Part shown: positions 23,991 to 31,196 of the stretch, one piece after another
Numbering within the stretch: the first letter of the stretch is position 1
Layout: each line of letters begins with the position of its first letter
NCBI GenBank assembly: GCA_913057905.1
Contig: CAJXPB010000007.1
Coordinates: 1 to 57,806 of the forward strand
Reading direction: 5' to 3'
Origin: an uncultured Pseudomonadota bacterium
GTDB taxonomy: Bacteria; Myxococcota_A; Bradymonadia; Bradymonadales; Bradymonadaceae
DNA: 57,806 nucleotides
Translations under genes and position numbers: made by a program
The notes under the pieces: generated by a model
The model's input: the letters and a program-made list of their open reading frames with translations, nothing else
Databases searched by the model: none
Told to the model about the DNA's origin: nothing

Positions 23991-25097
23991 ATGACCGATC
24001 AGTCCCAATCAGACGGCTCGCCACTGGAGCCGAGCACCGTGTCGACGGTCGACGACAACGGCCCTGTCGACGCCGCGGGGGACCAGCGCAATCCGAATGT
24101 CGAGCGAGACGAACTCGAAGGCGAACAACCCAGCGCGGCGCTGCGGCCCGAGGCCTTCGACGACTTCGTCGGCCAGTCCGACGTCACCGAGAATCTGAAG
24201 GTGATGGTCGAGTCGGCCAAGATCCGCGATGACGTGCTCGATCATATTCTGCTGCACGGCCCCCCTGGTCTGGGAAAGACGACGCTGGCGCACATTCTCG
24301 CCAACGAGATGAACGTCGACATCCATGTCACCAGCGGCCCGGCTCTGGAGCGGCCCGGAGACCTGGCGAGTATCCTCAACGGCCTGCGCCGCGGCGACGC
24401 GCTGTTTATCGACGAAATCCACCGGCTCGACCGGGTCATCGAAGAGCATCTCTACCCGGCGATCGAGGACTACTACATCGACGTCATCATTGGTGAAGGG
24501 CCGACTGCCAAGACGATGTCGCTGCCGCTCGAGAAGTTCACGCTCGTCGGCGCGACGACCCGCTCGGGCCTGATGTCGGCGCCTCTACGCAGCCGTTTCG
24601 GGGCATCGAAGCGACTGACCCTGTATGGACCCGGAGAATTGACGCGCATCGTCAAGCGGTCTGCGAGCATCTTGGAGTTGCCGGTCAACGACGAGGCGGC
24701 CGAAGAGATCGCCGGCCGGAGTCGGGGGACCCCCAGAATCGCGAACCGGCTGCTGCGCAGGGTTCGCGACTACGCGACCGTCGAGAAGGTCGACGTCGTC
24801 GACCGCGAACTCGCGGACTACGCTCTGCGTCAGGTCGGCGTCGACGAAGCGGGCCTCGACAAACTCGACCGTGCGTATCTGAGCGCTCTCTGCGAGACCT
24901 TCAGTGGCGGCCCCACCGGGGTCAAGACGCTGGCATCGGCGCTCGGCGAGGAACCCGACACGATCGAACTGGTCATTGAGCCGTATCTGCTGGAGAAGGG
25001 CCTGCTCGAGAAGACCCGCCAGGGCCGCAAGGCGACCGAACGCGCCTTCGATCACCTGGATGTGCCCGTCCCCACCGACCAGGGCCCGCTCTTCTAG
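23991..25097 (+). CDS. ruvB: Holliday junction branch migration ATPase RuvB
   Basis: The product has 368 residues from the ATG at 23991. It carries an unusually long acidic leader of about 45 residues before the conserved start (ALRPEAFDDFVGQ). Walker A is LHGPPGLGKTTLAH, Walker B is ALFIDEIHRL, sensor 1 is LVGATTRSGLMSAPLRSRFG and the arginine finger region is RFG. A C-terminal winged helix ends the protein. As a hexameric motor it drives branch migration with RuvA. The N-terminal extension matches the acidic bias of the genome. Confidence 0.96.
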   Translation: MTDQSQSDGSPLEPSTVSTVDDNGPVDAAGDQRNPNVERDELEGEQPSAALRPEAFDDFVGQSDVTENLKVMVESAKIRDDVLDHILLHGPPGLGKTTLAHILANEMNVDIHVTSGPALERPGDLASILNGLRRGDALFIDEIHRLDRVIEEHLYPAIEDYYIDVIIGEGPTAKTMSLPLEKFTLVGATTRSGLMSAPLRSRFGASKRLTLYGPGELTRIVKRSASILELPVNDEAAEEIAGRSRGTPRIANRLLRRVRDYATVEKVDVVDRELADYALRQVGVDEAGLDKLDRAYLSALCETFSGGPTGVKTLASALGEEPDTIELVIEPYLLEKGLLEKTRQGRKATERAFDHLDVPVPTDQGPLF

Positions 25098-25137
25098 CCG
25101 ACACCGCCCATAGACTTCCCATCAGAGGACATCGACG

Positions 25138-25704
25138 ATGGCCGAAGACGCGAAAAAACACGCCAGGGCGATGCTCGACGCCCTGGGCCTCGACGCCGAG
25201 GCCGATCCGGAGCTCGGCGAAACGCCGCAACGATTCGTGGAGCTGCTCGAGTCGATGAGCGAGGGCCTGCACGCCGATCCCCCGTCGATGAGTACATTCG
25301 ACGCCGGCGACTCCGAGGCCGACCGCCCCGTCGTGCTGACGGGGCTGCCGTTTCACAGCCTCTGCGTACATCACCTGGTCCCGTTTTTCGGCACCATCGA
25401 CGTCGCCTATCTGCCCGCCGAGAAGATGACGGGATTTGGGAGCGTGGGCCGGGTCATCGACCACTACGGCGCCAAGCCTCAGCTTCAAGAGCGGCTGGTC
25501 GACGACATCGCCGACCACATCGACGAACAACTCCGGCCGCGGGGCGTGCTCGTGCGATGCCGCGCCCGGCAGATGTGCATGGAGCTGACGGGCGCCCAAA
25601 AGACCGGGCGACTGATCTCGATCGCGTCGCGCGGGTCTCTCGATGACGGGCCCCACCGAGCCGAACTCCTTTCGACGTTCCGCCAAGAGACGACGGACCG
25701 ATGA
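25138..25704 (+). CDS. folE: GTP cyclohydrolase I
   Basis: The product has 188 residues. The zinc ligands are in SLCVHHLVPF (Cys76, with the His pair at 78-79) and RQMCMELTG. The substrate and fold motifs GETPQRFVELL, ITGF-like MTGFGSVGRVID and CSMELTGAQK-like ELTGAQKTGRL are present. FolE converts GTP to dihydroneopterin triphosphate for tetrahydrofolate, or feeds tetrahydrobiopterin or queuosine. The stop overlaps the ATG of the next flavoprotein gene as ATGA. The residues after the Ile-Ala-Ser-Arg-Gly end are shorter than in E. coli. Confidence 0.93.
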   Translation: MAEDAKKHARAMLDALGLDAEADPELGETPQRFVELLESMSEGLHADPPSMSTFDAGDSEADRPVVLTGLPFHSLCVHHLVPFFGTIDVAYLPAEKMTGFGSVGRVIDHYGAKPQLQERLVDDIADHIDEQLRPRGVLVRCRARQMCMELTGAQKTGRLISIASRGSLDDGPHRAELLSTFRQETTDR

Positions 25705-26639
25705 CGAACCCCGGGGAGAGCGATGTGTTGCTCGTCGGTGCCGGCCCCGCCGGCGTCAGCGCTGCGCAGTGGTTTCACACCTACGATGTCGACGTCGATT
25801 GGGTCAGTCGCGACGGGCGTGTGGGTGGGATTTTGCCCCGGGTTCAAAACCCGATCGAAAATTATCCCGGCGCAAACTTTGCCGACGGCGCCGAACTGGC
25901 CGACGCCCTGGCCGACCAGGTCGACGAGGCGCCCTATTCTTCGCCGCGAGCGGCGGCCGTACGCGCGATTCAACGCACCGACCGCGGCCTGGACGTCGAA
26001 TTCGAGGACGACGTGCCGAGGGTGTACCGACGGATTCTCCTGGCAACGGGCACCCGGTTTCGACGGCTCGGCGTTCCCGGCGAAGAGGCGGGCCTCGGCG
26101 AATACGTCAGCCAATCGACCTCCGCCGACGCCGAACGGTTTGCCGGCCGAGAAGTCGCCATCGTCGGCGGCGGTGACGCCGGCTTCGAAGGGGCGCTCCA
26201 ACTCGCCGAGACCGGGAGCTCGGTCCACATGCTCCTGCGCAGCGAAACCCACCGCGCGCGGCCTCAATTCGTCGAACCGGTCGAGTCGCACCCGGAGATC
26301 CGAATCCACCCCATCCCCACGGTGGTCCGAAGCATCCAACCCGCAAGCGGCCGACAGGGTTGCCGGTTGGAGATCGAGATTCAGGGCGAAGCGTCCCACC
26401 TGGACGTCGCTTGTTTGTTTGTGCGCATCGGCGTCGAGCCGGTCTATCCGCCCTGCTATCCCAATATTCAAACAACCGACGCGGGATACATCGACGTCGA
26501 CGACGACCACCGAACGTCCGTCGAGGGGCTCTTCGCCGCCGGCGAGGTGGTGGGGCCCCGGCTTCCCGCCGTGTCGACCGCCGTCGGCGACGGGGCCGAC
26601 GCCGCACATGTGATCGCAGATTCCCTCGGGCATCTGTAA
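25701..26639 (+). CDS. thioredoxin-reductase-like FAD oxidoreductase lacking the CxxC
   Basis: The product has 312 residues, the length of TrxB. The FAD motif GAGPAGVSAA (13-22), the NADPH motif IVGGGDAGFEGALQLAE (from 154) and the C-terminal FAD motif TSVEGLFAAGEV are present. In the NADPH domain the redox-active CATC of E. coli TrxB aligns without gaps to STSA (residues 139-142). The protein therefore cannot do dithiol exchange at the usual site. It may act as a ferredoxin/flavodoxin:NADP reductase, whose TrxR-like members also lack CxxC, or have another acceptor. It is translationally coupled to folE by ATGA. Confidence 0.85.
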   Translation: MTNPGESDVLLVGAGPAGVSAAQWFHTYDVDVDWVSRDGRVGGILPRVQNPIENYPGANFADGAELADALADQVDEAPYSSPRAAAVRAIQRTDRGLDVEFEDDVPRVYRRILLATGTRFRRLGVPGEEAGLGEYVSQSTSADAERFAGREVAIVGGGDAGFEGALQLAETGSSVHMLLRSETHRARPQFVEPVESHPEIRIHPIPTVVRSIQPASGRQGCRLEIEIQGEASHLDVACLFVRIGVEPVYPPCYPNIQTTDAGYIDVDDDHRTSVEGLFAAGEVVGPRLPAVSTAVGDGADAAHVIADSLGHL

Positions 26640-26730
26640 AAACACGCCCATCTTTACGGGCGAAATTGGACCGTGATACGAACGCCGGGCCAGAGGAAAG
26701 ATATCTAGGACCAACCCAGCCGAGGAACCC

Positions 26731-28074
26731 ATGTACGACCGCGTACTCATCGCAAATCGTGGAGAAATCGCCGTCCGAGTCGCCCGAACCTGCGAGCGCC
26801 TGGGCATCGAGACCGTCGCCGTCTACAGCGACGCCGACGAAGGGGCGCCTCATACAAAAGTGGCCGATGAAGCGTATCGAATCGGCCCCGCTCCCGTCGT
26901 CGAGAGCTACCTGGACATCCCCTCGATTCTCGATGTGGCCGAGGAGGCCGACGTCCAGGCAATCCATCCCGGATACGGCCTTCTGAGCGAAAACGCGGAG
27001 TTCGTCGACGAGGTCGAACAGGCCGGCTTCGACTTCGTGGGCCCGCGACCCGAAGTCATGACCCTGATGAGTGACAAGTCCGACGCCCGGGCCTTTGCCA
27101 GGGATGCCGGCGTGCCGGTCGTCCCGGGAACCGATGGCCCCGTCGAAGACATCGAGGCGGCGATCGAATTCGCCGAAGAGGTCGAATATCCCGTGCTGGT
27201 GAAGGCCGCGGCCGGCGGCGGAGGCATCGGCATGCGCAAAGCCACCGACGAGGAATCGTTGCGCAAGGCCTACAAGGCTTGCCGGCGCCGCGGCGAATCC
27301 GCCTTCGGCGATTCGACGGTCTACATGGAGAAGTACATCGAGTCGCCGCGCCACATCGAGGTGCAAATCCTGGCCGATCACCACGGGTCGGTCCTGCACA
27401 TCTTCGAGCGCGAATGCTCCGTCCAGCGCCGCCACCAGAAAGTCATCGAGGAGACGCCCTCTCCGATGATGCAGCAGATCGGCGGCCTGCGCAACGAGAT
27501 GACCGACGCCGCCGTCGCCCTGGCCGAAGCCGCTAACTACTCGAACGCCGGGACCGTCGAATTCGTCGTCGATGAAGAAGGAAACTTCTACTTCATCGAA
27601 ATGAACACCCGCCTGCAGGTCGAACACACCGTCACCGAAATGATCACCGGGCTCGACATCGTCGAGCAGCAACTGCGGGTCGCCCATGGCGAACCCTTCG
27701 ACTTCCGGCAGGAAGACATCAAGATGCGTGGCCACTCGATTCAGTGCCGCGTCTACGCCGAAAACCCTCAGAAACGGTTCATGCCGGCCCCCGGAAACAT
27801 CGAGGGCTACGAGGAACCGACCGGCGAAGGCATCCGTGTCGACTCCGGCGCCGAGGCCGGCTACGAGGTCACCCGCTACTACGACCCACTGGTCGCCAAG
27901 GTAATCAGCCACGCTGACCACCGCCCCGAAGCCATCGATCGAATGGTCGACGCCCTCGAAAACTACACCATCGAAGGCTTGACCACGAACATCGACATGC
28001 ACCTGGAGGTCCTAGCCAGCGATGCGTTTCAGTCGGGAGCTGTCCACACGAGCTGGCTCGAAGAGCAATACTGA
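26731..28074 (+). CDS. accC: biotin carboxylase subunit
   Basis: The product has 447 residues, full length. It starts MYDRVLIANRGEIAVRVART and contains IHPGYGLLSENAEF, the ATP-grasp glycine loop KAAAGGGGIGMRKA, the HIEVQILAD and ECSVQRRHQKVIEE motifs and EMNTRLQVEHTVTEMITGLDIV. It carboxylates the biotin of a carrier protein using ATP and bicarbonate. The adjacent gene encodes a small carrier domain, but no carboxyltransferase lies in the window. The enzyme could therefore serve acetyl-CoA, propionyl-CoA or pyruvate carboxylation. A weak CGCCC/GGGCG hairpin lies in its leader near 26646-26664. Confidence 0.93.
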   Translation: MYDRVLIANRGEIAVRVARTCERLGIETVAVYSDADEGAPHTKVADEAYRIGPAPVVESYLDIPSILDVAEEADVQAIHPGYGLLSENAEFVDEVEQAGFDFVGPRPEVMTLMSDKSDARAFARDAGVPVVPGTDGPVEDIEAAIEFAEEVEYPVLVKAAAGGGGIGMRKATDEESLRKAYKACRRRGESAFGDSTVYMEKYIESPRHIEVQILADHHGSVLHIFERECSVQRRHQKVIEETPSPMMQQIGGLRNEMTDAAVALAEAANYSNAGTVEFVVDEEGNFYFIEMNTRLQVEHTVTEMITGLDIVEQQLRVAHGEPFDFRQEDIKMRGHSIQCRVYAENPQKRFMPAPGNIEGYEEPTGEGIRVDSGAEAGYEVTRYYDPLVAKVISHADHRPEAIDRMVDALENYTIEGLTTNIDMHLEVLASDAFQSGAVHTSWLEEQY

Positions 28075-28180
28075 CCCACAGGCCCCTCGGCTCTCCTTGC
28101 CGTCTGCGGGCCGAACCCGCTACACAGGGTCTGAATCAGAGACTGTACGTTGATACTTTCTACCACGTCGGAGTGTTTCA

Positions 28181-28399
28181 ATGGCTACGGATGTCAAATC
28201 GGAAATGACGGGCACCGTCTGGCAGATCGAAGTCGCCGAAGGCGACGAGGTCGCCGCGGGCGATGAGCTGATCATCCTGGAATCGATGAAGATGGAGATC
28301 CCCATCGAAGCGCCCGTCTCCGGCACGCTCATCGAATTCCTCGTCGAAGAAGAAGACCCCGTCGACGAGGATCAGATCGTCGCACGCATCGAGGAGTAG
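28181..28399 (+). CDS. small biotin carboxyl carrier domain protein
   Basis: The product has 72 residues, a single biotinyl/lipoyl domain. The biotinylation lysine is Lys37 in ILESMKMEIPI, and the hairpin partner motif is APVSGTLIEFLVEEEDPVDEDQIVARI. It is shorter than AccB (about 156 residues) because it lacks the N-terminal part, as seen in stand-alone carriers of acyl-CoA carboxylases. It lies 106 bases after the biotin carboxylase gene and ends 11 bases before a tandem repeat array. Confidence 0.92.
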   Translation: MATDVKSEMTGTVWQIEVAEGDEVAAGDELIILESMKMEIPIEAPVSGTLIEFLVEEEDPVDEDQIVARIEE

Positions 28400-28410
28400 A
28401 TCGCTGCGTT

Positions 28411-28530
28411 CGTTCGCGAGCACGGCGATCGTCGACGTGCGATGTTGGCTCGTTCGCGAGCACGGCGATCGTCGGCTTTCGATGTTGGCTCGTACACGAG
28501 CACGGCGATCGTAGGCTTTCGATGATTGAC
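28411..28530. repeat. three tandem copies of a 40-base repeat
   Basis: Units start at 28411, 28451 and 28491, each of the form CGTTCGCGAGCACGGCGATC followed by about 20 further bases ending ATGTTGGCT or ATGATTGAC. Copies 1 and 2 share most positions and copy 3 has several changes. Each unit contains CGATCG and the core GAGCACGGCGATCGT. They begin right after the carrier gene and abut the first long repeat of the transposon region. Confidence 0.85.
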
Positions 28531-28911
28531 ACCCCAGGCTAGAACGCGCCCCAAAAGTTGGGGCCCGTTCAGCGCATTGGGGCCAACGATACGACGGCGC
28601 TGCGCGCCGTCGCGAACACCCCGAATACGCAGCGATCCCCGCAAGCACGCAATTCAGCGAGCCTTCCCTAGCCCGTAAGCACGCAATTCAAAAGGCTGCC
28701 GAGCTCGTGCTTGAAAATATCCGCAAGCACGAATCTGATTGCTTCGCTGAAAGCCTCGCTAGCACGGGGGTCGGCAGTCGACGCGCGCCGGAGGCGCACA
28801 TCGTTGACCCCAATGCGACCGGTAGGGAGCCTGGGGTGTACCAAGCACGTAAACCTACCGACTACGCAGGGAGCCTGGGGTGTCCCAAGCACGAAAACCG
28901 TCCCTACCCCG
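28531..28911. repeat. long direct repeat, copy A (left of the transposase gene)
   Basis: The repeat is 381 bases and starts ACCCCAGGCTAGAA. It corresponds in the same order and orientation to 29490-29795. It holds hairpins also found in copy B: GACGGCGC-TGC-GCGCCGTC (28593-28611), CGTGCTTG-N10-CAAGCACG (28706-28731), and CGCGCC-GGA-GGCGC. It is longer than copy B because of an insertion near 28676-28705 and an internal 44-base duplication starting at 28824 and 28868. The word AAGCACG recurs at least five times. It contains only spurious short reading frames. Confidence 0.85.
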
Positions 28912-28995
28912 CCCTCCCCCACCAATTCACCGTTGACTCGCCGGACAAGCCCGTAGATACTACGGCTTCACCAAACCACCGACTCAGGGGGAGTC

Positions 28996-29400
28996 ATGCC
29001 GTTCACGAACGCTCGCTATCACATCGTTTTTCCGACCTACCGCCGGCGCAAGTGGCTGAACCCAGAATACGATAAACTTCTGTATCCGGTGCTGGGGCGA
29101 ATCGTGAAAGATGCCAGGGGCATGCCCCTGGCAATCGGCGGCTGGTACGACCACATACACATTGTGTGCGATCTGAAGCCCGATCGGAGTATTGCCGAAC
29201 ATATCTCCCGGCTGAAATCTCAGTCGGCGGGCGCCTTGAAGAGGAATTTCGACGAACTGGGTCAATTCCGCTGGGCGAGGAGCTACGGCGCGTTCTCCGT
29301 AACACCGTGGGATTGCGACCGGGTCATCGAGTACGTCAACAATCAAAAACAGCGCCATGGTGCCGACGAACTCTGGCCGGACTGGGAGCGGTGGGATTAG
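28996..29400 (+). CDS. tnpA: IS200-like / RAYT-type Y1 HUH transposase
   Basis: The product has 134 residues. ATG at 28996 follows a GGGGGAG ribosome site. The metal-binding HUH motif is His53-Ile54-His55 in YDHIHIVCDL, and the catalytic tyrosine is probably Tyr113 in IEYVNNQKQRH. A WARSYGAFSVT segment (residues 93-103) matches the GYGAFSVS motif of one IS200/IS605-like group. Such enzymes cut and rejoin single-stranded DNA at hairpins. The gene appears intact. It lies between two long structured repeats, so domesticated REP-associated activity is possible. Confidence 0.9.
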   Translation: MPFTNARYHIVFPTYRRRKWLNPEYDKLLYPVLGRIVKDARGMPLAIGGWYDHIHIVCDLKPDRSIAEHISRLKSQSAGALKRNFDELGQFRWARSYGAFSVTPWDCDRVIEYVNNQKQRHGADELWPDWERWD

Positions 29401-29487
29401 CAGCGGGCAGGCTTGAGCGCGCTTGGGCAGCGTAGCGGGCAGTTCAGCGCGCTTGGGCAGCGTAGCGGGCAGGCTTCAGCGCGCTGG
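29401..29487. repeat. 30-base tandem repeats after the transposase gene
   Basis: Two full units (29416-29445 and 29446-29475) share AGCGCGCTTGGGCAGCGTAG and the following GCGGGCAG. Partial units flank them at 29401-29415 and 29478-29487. They start directly after the transposase stop and end two bases before copy B of the long repeat. Confidence 0.75.
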
Positions 29488-29489
29488 TT

Positions 29490-29795
29490 ACCCCAGGCTA
29501 GAATGCGCCCCAAAATTTTGGGGCGCGTTCGGCACATTGGGGACAAAGATACGACGGCGCTGTGCGCCGTCGCGAACACCCCGTATACGCAGCGATCCCC
29601 GCAAGCACGCACTCCAGCGGGCCTTCCCTAGCCCGTGCTTGAAAATAGCGGCAAGCACGAAACTGATTGCTCCGCTGAAAGTTTCGCTAGCACGGGGATC
29701 GGCAGTCGGGGCGCGCCGCAGGCGCGTATCGTTCACCCCGATGCGACCGTCAGGGAGCCTGGGGTGTCCCAAGCACGAAAACCGTCCCTACCCCG
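29490..29795. repeat. long direct repeat, copy B (right of the transposase gene)
   Basis: The repeat is 306 bases and corresponds to 28531-28911. At 29505-29526 it holds a perfect 22-base palindrome (GCGCCCCAAAA followed by its reverse complement), which is degenerate in copy A. The hairpins GACGGCGC-TGT-GCGCCGTC (29553-29571), CGTGCTTG-N10-CAAGCACG (29634-29659) and CGCGCC-GCA-GGCGCG are kept. The palindrome could also end transcription of murD on the minus strand. Confidence 0.85.
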
Positions 29796-29801
29796 AGATC
29801 T

Positions 29802-31196
29802 TCAATTCAGTTGCCCCACAACCTCGCGAAACACCTCTCCGCGGTCTTCGTAGCTGTCGAACATATCGAAGCTCGAGGAGGCGGGGCTGAGGATCACGGT
29901 GGGCTGAGAATCCTCCAGCTCGCGGGCTTTGTCGAAGGCGACGTGGGTCGCCTCCTCGAGCGAATCAGCGCGCGTGACGCGTTCGTCAGCGAGACCGGCG
30001 GCGCGGAGGGCACCGCCGAGGCGGTTTCTCAATTCGCCGATCAGCACGACGCCGGCGGCGCACTCGGCCAGGAAGTTGGCCAGTGGGTCGAGCTGTAGGC
30101 CCTTGTCGACGCCACCGACGATGGCGATGAAGTCGCCGTCGAGGCTGCGAAGGCCCGCGAGGGCGGCATGGACGTTGGTCGCCTTTGAATCGTTGATAAA
30201 CTGGACGCCGTCGACACGGCCGAGGTCCTCGATGCGGTGACCGAGAGGCTCGAATGCCTCCAGGCCTCGCCGGATCGAGTCAATGGAGAGTCCCGCTCCC
30301 AGCGCGGCACCGGCGGCGCAGAGGGCGTCGAGATGGTTGTGGTTGCCACGAAATGCCACGTCGTCGAGATCGACGAGTGTTCGGGTGCCGTCCGAGGAGT
30401 CGAACCCATTGGCGACGAGCTCGCGCCCTTCCCTCCAGAGCCGCACGCCGTCGAGTGCGTTTTCACCGGGTCGATCGAGGCCGTATGCGATGCTCGTTCC
30501 CGGGAACCCGTCGGTCCAGGACCAGACGGTATCGTCTTCGGCATTGAATACGGCGGTGTCGTCGCGTTGCGAAAATACGATGAGCCGCCGCTTGGCCTCG
30601 ACGTACTGGTCCCACTCGTCGAAATAGTCGAGGTGGTCGCCGGCGACGTTGGTGAAGGCGGCCACCGAGGGGCAAAAATGGTGAGTCGACCAGAGTTGAA
30701 AGGCGCTGATCTCTGCGACGACCAGGCCGTCGGAGTCGACCTCGTCGACCACCTCGCTGAGCGGGGTGCCGATGTTTCCACCCACGACAGAATCGCGTCG
30801 CGAGGCGCGCGCAATCGATCCGCACATCGACGTCGTGGTCGTCTTCCCGTCGGTCCCGGTGATCCCGATGATCGGTGCGCGGCACGCATCGGCGGCCAGT
30901 TCGATCTCGGGCACGATCGGGATGCCGCGACGACGCAGATCCTCCAGGCAGTCGAGATTGGGTCGAAGCCCGGGGGAGACGATGCAGACCTCGGCGTCGG
31001 CCGGGTCGTTGCCGCCGGTGACCACGTCGACCTCGTCGGGCAATTGATCGACCTCCGCGTCGAGATCTTCGGGGGATGCCGCGTCGGAGGCGACGACGTG
31101 CTTTCCGCGGTTCACCAGCAGGCGGGCGGCAGAGCGGCCACTTCGTCCCAGCCCATACACGGCGTAACGATCGTAATTCAGCCAGTTCTTCATCAT
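29802..31196 (-). CDS. murD: UDP-N-acetylmuramoyl-L-alanine--D-glutamate ligase
   Basis: The product has 464 residues. The N-terminal UDP-binding motif YGLGRSGRSAARLL, the P-loop GITGTDGKTTTTSM, the EISAFQL and NVAGDHLDYFD motifs and the C-terminal AIVGGVDKGLQLDPL and LSPASSSFDMF (family SPACASFD) are present. It adds D-glutamate to UDP-MurNAc-L-Ala in peptidoglycan synthesis. Its ATG overlaps the murC stop as ATGA. The gene ends six bases before the transposon-associated repeat. Confidence 0.95.
   Translation of the reverse strand: MMKNWLNYDRYAVYGLGRSGRSAARLLVNRGKHVVASDAASPEDLDAEVDQLPDEVDVVTGGNDPADAEVCIVSPGLRPNLDCLEDLRRRGIPIVPEIELAADACRAPIIGITGTDGKTTTTSMCGSIARASRRDSVVGGNIGTPLSEVVDEVDSDGLVVAEISAFQLWSTHHFCPSVAAFTNVAGDHLDYFDEWDQYVEAKRRLIVFSQRDDTAVFNAEDDTVWSWTDGFPGTSIAYGLDRPGENALDGVRLWREGRELVANGFDSSDGTRTLVDLDDVAFRGNHNHLDALCAAGAALGAGLSIDSIRRGLEAFEPLGHRIEDLGRVDGVQFINDSKATNVHAALAGLRSLDGDFIAIVGGVDKGLQLDPLANFLAECAAGVVLIGELRNRLGGALRAAGLADERVTRADSLEEATHVAFDKARELEDSQPTVILSPASSSFDMFDSYEDRGEVFREVVGQLN

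Larger units (their letters stand above)
28531..29795 (+). mobile_element. IS200-like transposase gene flanked by two long structured repeats
   Basis: The unit comprises copy A, the transposase gene, a short 30-base repeat array and copy B, all in the same orientation. The flanks are imperfect direct repeats, not terminal inverted repeats, and contain conserved hairpins, as expected for DNA handled by single-strand HUH transposases. The right edge is six bases from the murD stop codon. No target duplication can be recognised. Whether the repeats are the ends of one element or independent REP-type sequences is unresolved. Confidence 0.7.

Noticed and set aside
26731..28399. Pyruvate carboxylase
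   Set aside because: The carboxylase and carrier are separate short genes and no carboxyltransferase domain is present.
28411..28530. CRISPR array
   Set aside because: The 40-base units are contiguous without variable spacers, and no cas genes are nearby.
28372..28925. Several short minus-strand frames through the 40-base repeats and copy A
   Set aside because: They come from translating tandem and hairpin DNA. Their similarity to frames in copy B reflects the DNA repeat, and stops and frames are not conserved between copies.
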